The notes: generated by a model from the sequence alone, not told the origin. A DNA stretch of 64,000 bases from Chloracidobacterium sp. UBA3360 (GCA_002360555.1 DEQS01000105.1:151341-215340), one strand, 5' to 3'. Shown: positions 41,988 to 51,452, counted from the first letter of the stretch. Made by a program: numbers and translations.

Positions 41988-43760
41988 TTACCTCAGATTT
42001 TGATTACCGGCTCCAAAAACGTTCTGCGGGTCGAGACCGTGCTTGATCTCTTGCTTCCATTTCAGCGCAGTTTCGGACATTATGTCGGGCAAATATGATT
42101 CGCGAATCTTGCCGATTCCGTGGTGATGCGAGATCGAACCGCCGCAGCGGAGGATCTCTTCGCGAGCGATGTTTTCAAGCTCGAGATAGACCTCGGACGG
42201 ATTTTCGACGCCTTTGTAATAAAAGCCAAAGTAAAAATAGATCGCGACACCTGTGCGATAGACCTGGGTGATCCTTGAGGTGACAAAAGGCTTTCCCGGC
42301 AGGCCGCGTTTTGTGTATTCATCACGCAAAACTTTTTTGACGTTGTCGCAGATCTTTAACGCATCGCTCCAAGAGCAAGACGTTTCGAACGACTCAGCGA
42401 TGATGTAATAGTTCATCAAAAAATCGCGGATATAGGCGATGCTGTAGGTGAGCTGATAGCCGCGGCGGCCATTTTCGGCCCCGGCTTTCATACCGCCGTG
42501 TTTGGCGGCAATGCGATACACATCCTGCTGCTGACGCTCGACCTCTTTTTTCGTTCCCTCGAAAACAAGCGTGAGAGCGACCATTTTGTATGGTTCAAAG
42601 CCCTTTATTTTAGTAACGAAAAACTTTTGAGCCTTGCTCATCATGTCTGCCGCAGCGCTATTTGACGCGGGCTTTAGAGCTTGGCCAAATTGAAACTGCA
42701 GATTATCGACCAGCCGGACACTCGCCGGCGGTGTCGATGTGTGGGCAAGCTCGTGCATGAACGCGTAGCCATCCTCATAACTCGGGAAAAGAACGGAACC
42801 ATATTCCTGAGCTTCTGGCTGCGGAAAGAGCTTGACGATTGCCGAAGTGACGATGCCGAGCGTGCCCTCCGAACCAAAGATCAGACGCCGAAGGTCTGGC
42901 CCGACCGATTCGCGTGGGGCGGCGGAGCTGCGCTCGAGTTTGCCGTCAGCCGTCGCGACGGTGATATCGACGACGATGTCCTCGATATTGCCGTACTTGT
43001 TCTTTTTCATGCCGCTCGCGTTGGTCGCGATCCAACCACCGAGCGTCGAAAACTCAACACTGTCAGGCTCATGACCCATCGAGACGCCAAATTTTGCAAG
43101 CTCAGACATGATGTGACGGCCCACGGCACCGGCTTCGATACAGGCCATCATATTTTCTTTGTCGATCCACTTGATGCGGTTCATTCGCCGCATATCGACC
43201 GAGACGATGACGCGTTTTTCGTCGTTGCGGCAGCGGAGGGCATCGGTGACATTTGTCCCGCCGCCAAATGGTAACAGGACGGCGTCATGCTCTTTTGCCG
43301 CCGCGATGAGCGAAGCGACTTGCTCCTCACTTTCGGGATAGACGACCATATCCGGGATGCGGCCGAGCTTTTTATGCTTGATCGCGAACATTTCCTCTTG
43401 CGTGTGGCCATGGCCGTGACGCAGACGATTTTCGCCGTCGGTGTCGATCTGTTTTTCGCCGAGAAATTGATGGATGGCATCGACGAATTTTGGGGACTCG
43501 ACCGGAGCCGGAATCTCGGTTGGATAGGCGTTCGTGTGTTGATCTTTTGCATCGAGGTCGATGGCTAGCGTTTCGCGAATCCACGGCAATAGACGCGGTA
43601 ATTCTTTACCGCTTAGTTCATAGCGTGTGCCGGTGATCTCAACCGTATCACGATTGTTGATCGCAAAACTCGTGTCGCGAAACCCCCAGTTTTCCCAGCT
43701 CTCAGTTTCGTCAGCGCCGATGACGACCGGCTCAGGATAGATCAGATTATCTTTGTCCAT
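41988..43760 (-). CDS. Alkylglycerone-phosphate synthase (AGPS-like, FAD-dependent)
   Basis: 590 residues. N-terminal WENWGFRDTSFAINN and RHGHGHTQEEMFAI, FAD-site PFGGGTNVTDALRC, the strong family signature STLGGWIATNASGMKKNKYG, acceptor-side IYFYFGFYYKG, and the catalytic SHHHGIGKIRESY (His545-547). These match eukaryotic AGPS, which replaces the acyl chain of acyl-DHAP by a fatty alcohol and so makes the ether bond of ether lipids. Some bacterial relatives are D-lactate or glycolate oxidases, but the HHHG and the GMKKNKYGNIED signature favour AGPS. First gene of a set with the acyltransferase. An important lead to ether-lipid synthesis. Confidence 0.88.
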   Translation of the reverse strand: MDKDNLIYPEPVVIGADETESWENWGFRDTSFAINNRDTVEITGTRYELSGKELPRLLPWIRETLAIDLDAKDQHTNAYPTEIPAPVESPKFVDAIHQFLGEKQIDTDGENRLRHGHGHTQEEMFAIKHKKLGRIPDMVVYPESEEQVASLIAAAKEHDAVLLPFGGGTNVTDALRCRNDEKRVIVSVDMRRMNRIKWIDKENMMACIEAGAVGRHIMSELAKFGVSMGHEPDSVEFSTLGGWIATNASGMKKNKYGNIEDIVVDITVATADGKLERSSAAPRESVGPDLRRLIFGSEGTLGIVTSAIVKLFPQPEAQEYGSVLFPSYEDGYAFMHELAHTSTPPASVRLVDNLQFQFGQALKPASNSAAADMMSKAQKFFVTKIKGFEPYKMVALTLVFEGTKKEVERQQQDVYRIAAKHGGMKAGAENGRRGYQLTYSIAYIRDFLMNYYIIAESFETSCSWSDALKICDNVKKVLRDEYTKRGLPGKPFVTSRITQVYRTGVAIYFYFGFYYKGVENPSEVYLELENIAREEILRCGGSISHHHGIGKIRESYLPDIMSETALKWKQEIKHGLDPQNVFGAGNQNLR

Positions 43761-43808
43761 TAGAACAAAGCATAAATACTAGGCCCGGGAAATGCTTGAA
43801 CGCTCCTG

Positions 43809-44588
43809 CTATCGCAGAAAAGATTTGATCGTACTTTCTTTGGTCAGCGCGGACGGGGCGATGCCGAGTAGAGAGCGGAATGTGCGGGCAAGATGCGCGG
43901 AATCAGAAAACCCGGCCTCGTGGGCAGTCTCGGTCAACGAACGCCCTTGGGCCAATAGATGCATCGCGTCACGCAGACGCAGCCAGAGCAAGTAACGGCG
44001 AACAGGAATCCGAACATTTTCGGTAAAAAGGTGCGAAAAGCGGCTTTCGGAAAGCTCGACACCCGAAGCGATCTCCTGTACCGAAATGCCCTCTTCACGG
44101 CTTGACCTGATCCACTCGATGCTCTGAGCAACGCGGCTGTCGATCGGCAGACTGTCGCCGCTACCAATGGCGCCAACCATTTGGTGACACACATTAGGCT
44201 CATCGCCCGCCCTCGTTTGGTCAAAGCTTGCAAAGATCGTACGGATCTTTTCGACCGCGCCTGAGTGAATTTTTGTAATGCCGTTCTGCGAAAATATCGG
44301 TGCCAGCGGCTGGGCAAGCGGCGTCTCGGGTGCAAGCAGGAACATCACGATCCGATTCTGCCGCCCGTCGATAGCGTGCGGCTGGCCGGGAGCGATGATC
44401 GCCGAATCATAGTCGATCCACTCATCGGCATCACCTGTCCGCAAGCTAAAATTGCCGTCGAGAGCGACGCAGACCTTGATCGCGGGTGATTCGTGCAGAC
44501 TCGCGTCGGCTGCGTGGCCAAGAAAGATGGCCTGCTCATCCCAAACGAGCACCAGCCCGCGCCAGTTGGGGTCGTGTTCAGATATCAC
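43809..44588 (-). CDS. AraC-family transcriptional regulator
   Basis: About 259 residues from GTG at 44588; a TTG at 44633 would lengthen it but overlap the neighbour further. N-terminal cupin-like sensory part (about 1-140), C-terminal double helix-turn-helix (SVQEIASGVELSESRFSHLF, then LTETAHEAGFSDSAHLARTF) ending RSLLGIAPSAL, the usual AraC end. It follows hldD with an 11-base overlap. Target and ligand unknown. Confidence 0.87.
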   Translation of the reverse strand: MISEHDPNWRGLVLVWDEQAIFLGHAADASLHESPAIKVCVALDGNFSLRTGDADEWIDYDSAIIAPGQPHAIDGRQNRIVMFLLAPETPLAQPLAPIFSQNGITKIHSGAVEKIRTIFASFDQTRAGDEPNVCHQMVGAIGSGDSLPIDSRVAQSIEWIRSSREEGISVQEIASGVELSESRFSHLFTENVRIPVRRYLLWLRLRDAMHLLAQGRSLTETAHEAGFSDSAHLARTFRSLLGIAPSALTKESTIKSFLR

Positions 44589-45555
44589 CGAGATATTTAC
44601 CTTTCGCGAGATAATTTTGGATGTAATCGGCAACCGCCGTGTCGAGCGGCGTGATATCAGCCGCGTACCCGGACTGTCTGATACGCGTAATGTCGCCCTG
44701 TGTGTGGTACTGATATTTGTCGCGGAGAACCCTTGGCATTTCTATGTATTCAACATTGGTTGCGCGATCCAAAGCCTTAAAGATCGCATCGGCAAGAGCG
44801 TTCCACGAATTAGCCCTGCCCGAGCCAACATTGAACAAACCGCCAATATCGTTATTGAGAAAATGCAGCGTCATATCGACCGCATCTTTTACATAGACAA
44901 AATCGCGGCCAAATTCGCCGTCAGCGTAATCGGGATGAGCGCTTTTGAAAAGCTGTAGCTTCCCCGTCTCTTGGATCTGGTCGTACGCCTTATTTACGAG
45001 AGAACGCATGTCGCCCTTGTGGTTCTCGTTCGGGCCAAAGACGTTGAAATATTTGAGCCCGACGATGTGATCGAACATACCGTGCGTTGCGGCATATTGG
45101 TCGAAAAGATGCTTTGACTCACCGTATAGATTGAGCGGTTTTAGATTATCGAGATCGTCCGTCCCGTCGGCCATTCCGGCGGAGCCGTCGCCGTACGTTG
45201 CCGCTGACGATGCGTAGATAAATCTGATGTCATTTGCGACGGCAAACTCCGCGAGGTCGAGCGTGTACTGATAATTATTCCGCCTCATCCACTCGCGGTC
45301 AGTAGCCGTAGTTGATGAGTCCGCTCCCATGTGGATGATCGCGTCAGTATGTTTGAAGTCGCCGAGCCGTCCGATAAACTCATCCGCATCAACAAACTCA
45401 GCGAATTTCAGCGGCGCCAGATTCTTTTCCTTGGCCGGATCATCACGCCGGTCAACGATAATTATGTCGTCATAGCCCAACTCATTGAGCCGCCACACGA
45501 TCGCACTGCCGATAAATCCGGCGCCGCCGGTTACGATGATCTTTTTCTGAGACAT
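44578..45555 (-). CDS. hldD: ADP-L-glycero-D-manno-heptose 6-epimerase
   Basis: 325 residues from ATG at 45555. Extended SDR: TGGAGFIGSAIV, IIHMGADSSTTATD, catalytic YGESK, LKYFNVFGPNE and VYVKDAVDMTLHFLNN. The phrase order matches HldD (RfaD), which epimerises ADP-heptose for lipopolysaccharide inner core. Its presence supports an outer membrane with heptose-containing LPS. Overlaps the AraC-type gene start by 11 bases. Confidence 0.92.
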   Translation of the reverse strand: MSQKKIIVTGGAGFIGSAIVWRLNELGYDDIIIVDRRDDPAKEKNLAPLKFAEFVDADEFIGRLGDFKHTDAIIHMGADSSTTATDREWMRRNNYQYTLDLAEFAVANDIRFIYASSAATYGDGSAGMADGTDDLDNLKPLNLYGESKHLFDQYAATHGMFDHIVGLKYFNVFGPNENHKGDMRSLVNKAYDQIQETGKLQLFKSAHPDYADGEFGRDFVYVKDAVDMTLHFLNNDIGGLFNVGSGRANSWNALADAIFKALDRATNVEYIEMPRVLRDKYQYHTQGDITRIRQSGYAADITPLDTAVADYIQNYLAKGKYLGDI

Positions 45556-45579
45556 TACGGTCAATGATACAACTTTGGG

Positions 45580-47079
45580 CTATGTTGGTGAATTATCAGC
45601 CGCGGCCGCGACGCGAAATTCCATCACGCCATCATCCAGACGGGCATATCGCAGCATCGAGAGGTCTTTGAAATAATTTTGGTGCAGCCGCCACGGGTGT
45701 TTGGAACCCTGACTGGGCAACTCGTCGAGGACCTTAACAATATAGGTCGAGTTGAAATCAAGCACCGGCGTGCGTGTCACGGACGGGTCGTTGTCGCGAG
45801 CGACACAGACGGAAAAGCCGTGTTTGTTCATGTGCTTTAGCAGGCGACAGACATATTTGGACGTAAGATCGCACTTGAGCGTCCACGAAGCATTGGTATA
45901 GCCAAACGCCTGTGCGAGATTTGGCACGTCGTTATACATCATGCCCTTGTACGCCATCTTTGTTGACAGATCGACCGGTACTCCGTCAACGACGAGTTCA
46001 AGTCCCGACATGATCTTGAGATTTAGGCCGGTTGCCGTAACGACAATATCGGCTTCTATTATTTCCCCATTTGCCAGCCGCACGCCGCTCTCGGTAAACG
46101 TCTCGATATTGCCCGTCACGACTGATGCCTTGCCGGCTTTCATCGATTCGAACAGATCGGCGTCCGGCACGACGCACACGCGTTGGTCCCAAGGGTTATA
46201 TTTCGGATCGAAATGATGTTCGAGATCCTGATTCCCAAGCTCTTTGCGGACACCCTTGGCGATCAATCGCCGCATAAAATCTGGGTATCTTTTTGACGCC
46301 TCGTAAAACAGAGCCTGGCGGATGATGTTTTTCCAACGTGATATTGCGTACGCAGCCTTTGAGGGAAGCACGCCCCGAAAGAAATTTGCGATCTTGTCCT
46401 GAGCTGCTTGCGAAACGATATACGACGGCGAACGCTGGAGCATCGTCACATGAGCGGCCTTGTCCGTCATTGCCGGAACCAGCGTAACAGCGGTCGCTCC
46501 GCTGCCAATGACGAGTACATTTTTATCCGTGTAGTCGAGGTTTTCAGGCCAAAATTGCGGATGGACCACCGTCCCCCTGTAATCACCAAAGCCCGGCCAG
46601 TCAGGCGTGAAACCGCTCTCGTACTCATAGTAGCCGGTGCAGAGGTATATGAATTTGCAGGAAAAAATCCTAACTGCGGGCTCTGCGTCTTCGCGGCTTT
46701 GCGGGAAATCTTCGTTTGCTTCTACCTCGACAGTCCATTGCGAAGTTTCCGACGACCATTCCGCCCGTTTTACCTTATGGCCATAGCGGATCTCTTTTTC
46801 GAGGCCATATTCCCGGGCGGTTTCGCGGATGTAATTGAGGATCGAAGGGCCATCGGCGATCGCTTTCTGTTCTTTCCAAGGCCGAAAGCTGTAGCCGAGC
46901 GTGAACATATCCGAGTCCGAACGAATCCCCGGATAACGAAACAGGTCCCAAGTCCCGCCGCTACGCTCACGCCCCTCTAAAATTGCAAACGTCTTGTCCG
47001 GACATTCCGTCCGCAGATGTGCTCCCGCACCGATCCCAGACAATCCCGCACCGATAATTAAGACGTCAAAATGTTCCAT
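45580..47079 (-). CDS. Flavin-containing (Baeyer-Villiger type) monooxygenase
   Basis: 499 residues. First FAD motif IIGAGLSGIGAGAHL, second nucleotide motif VLVIGSGATAVTLVPAM, and between them YRGTVVHPQFWPENLD, which fits the FxGxxxHxxxWP/D fingerprint of Baeyer-Villiger monooxygenases (Phe replaced by Tyr). Such enzymes turn ketones into esters with NADPH and oxygen. EthA-like proteins have this build. It starts directly after the stop of the deoxyhypusine-synthase-like gene. Substrate not predictable. Confidence 0.9.
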   Translation of the reverse strand: MEHFDVLIIGAGLSGIGAGAHLRTECPDKTFAILEGRERSGGTWDLFRYPGIRSDSDMFTLGYSFRPWKEQKAIADGPSILNYIRETAREYGLEKEIRYGHKVKRAEWSSETSQWTVEVEANEDFPQSREDAEPAVRIFSCKFIYLCTGYYEYESGFTPDWPGFGDYRGTVVHPQFWPENLDYTDKNVLVIGSGATAVTLVPAMTDKAAHVTMLQRSPSYIVSQAAQDKIANFFRGVLPSKAAYAISRWKNIIRQALFYEASKRYPDFMRRLIAKGVRKELGNQDLEHHFDPKYNPWDQRVCVVPDADLFESMKAGKASVVTGNIETFTESGVRLANGEIIEADIVVTATGLNLKIMSGLELVVDGVPVDLSTKMAYKGMMYNDVPNLAQAFGYTNASWTLKCDLTSKYVCRLLKHMNKHGFSVCVARDNDPSVTRTPVLDFNSTYIVKVLDELPSQGSKHPWRLHQNYFKDLSMLRYARLDDGVMEFRVAAAADNSPT

Positions 47080-48057
47080 TTACCAGCCGAGGATATACGC
47101 AAACATCAGCGGAGCGACGATCGAGGCGTCGGATTCGACGATGAATTTTGGCGTTGTTGCTTCCAGTTTGCCCCAGGTTATTTTTTCGTTTGGGACGGCA
47201 CCGGAATATGAGCCGTAGCTCGTTGTCGAATCGGATATCTGACAGAAATAGCCCCAGACGGGAACACCATCGCGCTGGAGATCCTGGTGGAGCATCGGAA
47301 CGACACAGATCGGGAAATCGCCCGCGATGCCGCCGCCGATCTGGAAAAATCCGATGGTCGAATCGTCTGTTGCATTCGCGGTGTACCACTCGGCGAGCAT
47401 CGTCATGTACTCGATGCCAGTGCGGACCGTATGAACGTTTTTGATATCGCCGGTGATGACGTGGCCGGCAAACATATTGCCCATCGTCGAATCTTCCCAA
47501 CCGGGGACGACCATAGGCAGATTTTTTTCCATCGCCGCGTACATCCACGAATCTTTGAGGTCGATCTGGTAATACTCTTGCAATGAGCCGTTACTCAGGA
47601 CCTGATACATAAATTCGTGCGGAAAATACTGCTTGCCCTCGGTGTCAGCTTTGGTCCAGACATCGACCATTGCTTTTTCTAGCCGACGCATCGCTTCGTG
47701 CTCGGGGATGCAGGTGTCGGTGACGCGATTCATGTGGCGGTCAAGCAGGTCCTGCTCATCTGCTGGCGTCAGGTCGCGGTAATGCGGCACGCGTTCGTAA
47801 TAATCGTGAGCGACCAGGTTAAAGAGATCCTCTTCGAGATTTGCGCCCGTGCAGGAAATGATCTGCACCTTGTCCTGACGGATCATTTCGGCGAGAGACA
47901 ATCCGAGTTCCGCTGTGGACATCGCCCCGGCGAGCGTGATCATCATCTTGCCGCCGCCGTCGAGATGCTGCTTGTAACCTTCTGCGGCGTCGATCAACGC
48001 GGCGGAATTAAAGTGGCGATAGTGGTGCTTGATAAAATCAGTGATCTGTCCGTTCAT
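47080..48057 (-). CDS. Deoxyhypusine synthase-like protein lacking the catalytic lysine
   Basis: 325 residues. Clear family member: ISCTGANLEEDLFNLVAHD, VVPGWEDSTMGNMF, TIGFFQIGGGIAGDFPI, YCFISDS-type segment and SYSGAVPNEKITWGKLE. In deoxyhypusine synthase the imine lysine sits in GGGVVKHHI; here the aligned position reads GGGIAGDF (residues 241-248), with no Lys or His pair. So the classical aminobutyl transfer from spermidine is unlikely by the same chemistry. Bacterial relatives are often called homospermidine synthase-like. A degraded copy of its first ~34 codons is at 51.7 kb. Function unknown. Confidence 0.85.
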   Translation of the reverse strand: MNGQITDFIKHHYRHFNSAALIDAAEGYKQHLDGGGKMMITLAGAMSTAELGLSLAEMIRQDKVQIISCTGANLEEDLFNLVAHDYYERVPHYRDLTPADEQDLLDRHMNRVTDTCIPEHEAMRRLEKAMVDVWTKADTEGKQYFPHEFMYQVLSNGSLQEYYQIDLKDSWMYAAMEKNLPMVVPGWEDSTMGNMFAGHVITGDIKNVHTVRTGIEYMTMLAEWYTANATDDSTIGFFQIGGGIAGDFPICVVPMLHQDLQRDGVPVWGYFCQISDSTTSYGSYSGAVPNEKITWGKLEATTPKFIVESDASIVAPLMFAYILGW

Positions 48058-48440
48058 ACCATCTATATTACCCGACCGGGAAGTGCTGGGCTAGGGTTCA
48101 CGATAGAAGGAGACGCGATGCTTAAGCTGAGGGTTACACTCAACGGTCATTAGCGTTATCAGAACTCACGGTCTGGTCCTCGAGGGTGCGGACCTCAGCG
48201 CGTCTTCACGCTGTTATTCCCGAAGAGGTTACGCTCCGTTCGGTTGAGCAGGATTCCGAAGAACCTGTCAGAAATGACAGTTACGGTTCCGGCGCTCAAG
48301 GCGTATTCTTCCACTAAGAAAACGGAGCACAGAGGTTGCGGCCATAACTTGATGCTTCGATGTCCTCCGTTACTGCCCGACCGATCCGTATTTCGACCAG
48401 GCGTGGAGTTTCGATGACATTGTAGCGATGAGGCAATAAG
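48058..48440. other. Gene-poor leader of the anaerobic sulfatase maturase gene
   Basis: 383 bases without a credible gene. A tiny open frame of 11 codons (48118-48153) follows a perfect GAAGGAG site. Long minus-strand frames here have no support. Base use differs from the neighbouring core genes, and no terminator or riboswitch was recognised. Confidence 0.5.
48118..48153 (+). CDS. Possible 11-codon leader peptide or truncated start
   Basis: GAAGGAG five bases before an ATG gives MLKLRVTLNGH and then TAG. The strong ribosome site suggests translation, but the frame is too short to assign; it may be the surviving start of a decayed gene. Confidence 0.25.
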   Translation: MLKLRVTLNGH

Positions 48441-49670
48441 ATGCAGAAAATTCAAAGAAACGGTAAAAAGGCACCAACGGGCCATCAACGAACATCCCTG
48501 CCTTTCCACGTTATGTCCAAGCCCACGGGGGCGGCCTGTAACATAGATTGCGGGTATTGCTTCTATTTGGAAAAGGGTGCGCTTTATCCCCGCGGGTCAA
48601 TGGGGACGATGAGCGACGAAGTGCTTGAGGCACACATCCGTCAGACCTTCGAATGCCAGCCCGGGCCCATGGTCACCCTCGCCTGGCAGGGTGGAGAGCC
48701 GACGCTGATGGGCCTAGATTTCTTTCGCCGGGCCGTGGCTCTCGAAAAGAGGCTCGCACCGCCCGGAGTGCAGGTCGAGCGAACCCTCCAGACCAATGGC
48801 CTGCTGCTGGACGAGGAATGGTGTCGGTTCCTGAAGGACAACGGCTTTCTTGTCGGCTTGAGCCTGGACGGACCAAGGGAGATGCACGACGCATTTCGCC
48901 TGGACCGCAAGGGCGAAGGCACATATGACAAAGTGCTAAAGGCCGCGCGTCTTTTGCAGCAATACCAGGTTGATTTCAACATTCTGGCCACCGTGAATGC
49001 AGCAAATGGTGACCACCCGCTGGAGGTCTACCGATTTTTTCGAGATGAGGTTAAGGCAAACTATTTGCAGTTCATACCCATCGTCGTGCGTGACCAGAAC
49101 TCGAAGACCGGCGTTACAGAAAGCTCGGTCGGCGCTCTGCAGTACGGGAAGTTCCTTTCGGCGATCTTTGATGAGTGGGTAAGCCGGGACGTGGGAACGA
49201 TGTTCGTCCTGAACTTTGATTTTTCCCTGGCAAATTGGCTCGGCGTGCCTTCGAACTGCATTTTCTCGCCGGAATGCGGCAACGCGCTGGCTCTGGAGCG
49301 CAACGGCGACCTTTATTCCTGCGACCATTTCGTCAATCCGGAAAACCTGCTCGGCAATATCCTGAGGACGCCGATGAGCGTATTGGTCGATTCCGATAAG
49401 CAGCGCCAGTTTGGGAGCGACAAGTTTACGAAGCTTCCACAGTATTGCCGGGAATGTCCGGTCCTTTTCGCCTGTTTTGGTGAATGTCCGAAAAACCGCT
49501 TCATCAAGACGCCTGATGGAGAGGTGGGACTGAATTATCTCTGCGGAGGATATAAGCATTTTTTTACGCACGTCGATCCAAAAATGAGGGCTATAGCGAC
49601 GTTGCTGCGAGAAGGGCATTTTGCCGACGAGATCATGGGTTCTCCGCAACCGCAGAAAAGACATAGCTAA
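48441..49670 (+). CDS. Anaerobic sulfatase-maturating enzyme (radical SAM/SPASM)
   Basis: 409 residues. Radical SAM cluster Cys33-x3-Cys37-x2-Cys40 (AACNIDCGYCFYLEKG), TLAWQGGEPTLMGL, and the SPASM Cys-rich C-terminus (CIFSPECGNALALE, DLYSCDHFV, CRECPVLFACFGECPKNRF) with two auxiliary 4Fe-4S clusters. This is the anSME build: oxidises a Cys or Ser of sulfatases to formylglycine in the cytoplasm. GAGG precedes the ATG. The next gene, 33 bases on, is a Cys-type sulfatase with the CTPSR motif, its likely substrate. Codon use differs from neighbours; probable import. Confidence 0.95.
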   Translation: MQKIQRNGKKAPTGHQRTSLPFHVMSKPTGAACNIDCGYCFYLEKGALYPRGSMGTMSDEVLEAHIRQTFECQPGPMVTLAWQGGEPTLMGLDFFRRAVALEKRLAPPGVQVERTLQTNGLLLDEEWCRFLKDNGFLVGLSLDGPREMHDAFRLDRKGEGTYDKVLKAARLLQQYQVDFNILATVNAANGDHPLEVYRFFRDEVKANYLQFIPIVVRDQNSKTGVTESSVGALQYGKFLSAIFDEWVSRDVGTMFVLNFDFSLANWLGVPSNCIFSPECGNALALERNGDLYSCDHFVNPENLLGNILRTPMSVLVDSDKQRQFGSDKFTKLPQYCRECPVLFACFGECPKNRFIKTPDGEVGLNYLCGGYKHFFTHVDPKMRAIATLLREGHFADEIMGSPQPQKRHS

Positions 49671-49703
49671 AGAGAATAGTAGCTAATAAACAAGGAGATT
49701 ATT

Positions 49704-51356
49704 ATGAGTGAAGAATCCAAACCAATTACCAATAAACCTAATATCCTGATGATCGTGACCGATCAGGAATATGCCCATCAGCCCATGCCGGCGGAATTCG
49801 CCTTACCCAACCGGGACCGGATTCGCGCCCGCGGGGTCACGTTCAACCATCACCATTGCACCACCACCGTATGCACGCCGTCCCGCTCGGTGATGCTGAC
49901 GGGCCGGCATACGTCGCACACCCGAATGTTCGACAATACCAACTTCGCCTGGATCGACGATATGAGGGCCGATCCGGAAGCCTTGCCTACCATCGGCCAT
50001 ATGCTGCGCGATCTGGGCTACCACACCGTCTATAAAGGCAAGTGGCACCTCTCAGAGTTTCCGGAAAATGGTTCCCGTGAAGCGATGGAACGCTATGGCT
50101 TCTCGGAGTACCAAGATTGGGGCGACGTGATAGGCGGCCCGATGGATGGGGCTCTAAAGGATGGGAAGATCGCGGAAGAGGCCGTCAACTGGCTGGCGAA
50201 GCGCGCTCCCGAAGTCGCCGCCGAACCTTGGTTCATGACCGTGAACTTTGTCAATCCTCACGATGTGATGTATTTCGACACCGATGCGGAAGAGATGGTC
50301 CAGGTCAAGGGCATGTTCCCGATCTTTGATGCTCCCGATACGCCGCTTTACCACCAGAAATGGCAGACGACCTTGCCGGCCTCCTTCTACGATGACCTGG
50401 AGGGGCAGCCGCAGGCAGTCCGCAATTACAAGCAACTGTGCGACATGTACTATGGCCGGATACCGATGGATCGCCGGGACATGTGGCACAACCATGTCAA
50501 CTACTACCTCAACTGCCATCTCGACGTTGACCGGCACATCGGAGCGGTGTTGGATGCGCTGGAAGCAAGCGGTCAGGCGGAAAACACGATCGTCATTTTC
50601 ACTGCCGATCACGGCGAGCAAGGAGCTGCGCATCACCTGCGCCAAAAGGGCAGCGTGGCGTTTCAGGAATCCGTCAACGTACCGCTGGTTATCGCCGATC
50701 CACGCCACCCCGGCGCAAACCGGACGGATGCGGTGGGATCGCATCTCGATCTGGTGCCCACGATTCTGGCGTATGCCGGCCTGCCGGACGCCGAGCGGCA
50801 GAAACGCTACCCCCTCCTGAAAGGCCATGACCTCTCGGGCGTGGTGGCCGATCCCGCTTCTGTCGGGCCCCGTGGCAGCAGTGCCCAACCCGGCAAGGGG
50901 AGCCTGATGACCTATGATATGATCGCCACGGTCGACGCGGAATGGTTTACCCGCAACGTGACCAAGGTGTTCGACGCCGCCGCCGCCGCTGCCGGACAGG
51001 AGTTTCATCGCGGCATGGAGGAGTTCAAAGAACTCGTCAACGAAATTGGTGTGCCGAATCTTGAAAAGCGCGAGATGTTTCGCGGCATCTTTGATGGCCG
51101 TTACAAGTTGGTCCGCTACTTCGGAATGGGTAACTACAACGTGCCGGCGTCGATCCAGCAGCTTCTGGCAGACAACGATGCCGCCCTATACGACCTGCAG
51201 TCGGATCCCGAGGAGATGGATAACCTGGCCAATCCGACCCATCCCAAGTACGACGAAACATTGCTGTCGGCCATGAACGAGAAACTCAATGCGCTGATAG
51301 CCGAGGAGATCGGGGAAGACAAAGCCCTATTCACGCCGCCGGAGGATAGCGCGTAA
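49704..51356 (+). CDS. Cys-type sulfatase
   Basis: 550 residues, alkaline-phosphatase-superfamily sulfatase. Residues 57-61 read C-T-P-S-R (TVCTPSRSVMLTGRH), the formylglycine motif with Cys as the modified residue, matching the anSME next door. Metal residues appear in IVTDQEYA (first Asp) and FTADHGEQG. No signal peptide is visible, so it would act in the cytoplasm. A strong ribosome site (AAGGAG) precedes the ATG. A terminator follows at 51453. Substrate (sulfated glycan, choline sulfate or steroid sulfate) cannot be told from sequence. Confidence 0.93.
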   Translation: MSEESKPITNKPNILMIVTDQEYAHQPMPAEFALPNRDRIRARGVTFNHHHCTTTVCTPSRSVMLTGRHTSHTRMFDNTNFAWIDDMRADPEALPTIGHMLRDLGYHTVYKGKWHLSEFPENGSREAMERYGFSEYQDWGDVIGGPMDGALKDGKIAEEAVNWLAKRAPEVAAEPWFMTVNFVNPHDVMYFDTDAEEMVQVKGMFPIFDAPDTPLYHQKWQTTLPASFYDDLEGQPQAVRNYKQLCDMYYGRIPMDRRDMWHNHVNYYLNCHLDVDRHIGAVLDALEASGQAENTIVIFTADHGEQGAAHHLRQKGSVAFQESVNVPLVIADPRHPGANRTDAVGSHLDLVPTILAYAGLPDAERQKRYPLLKGHDLSGVVADPASVGPRGSSAQPGKGSLMTYDMIATVDAEWFTRNVTKVFDAAAAAAGQEFHRGMEEFKELVNEIGVPNLEKREMFRGIFDGRYKLVRYFGMGNYNVPASIQQLLADNDAALYDLQSDPEEMDNLANPTHPKYDETLLSAMNEKLNALIAEEIGEDKALFTPPEDSA

Positions 51357-51452
51357 CCCCGGCCGAAATCAACGCTGCGGTGACGTAAAAGGCGCCGGAA
51401 ATGATCCAGGTGGCAATTTATCGTTGCAGAGCCCGACGGGTTGGAATTAAAA

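Noticed and set aside
48195..48509. 104-residue minus-strand frame upstream of anSME
   Set aside because: Cys/His/Arg-rich composition, no motif, and overlaps the anSME start; looks like a chance frame.
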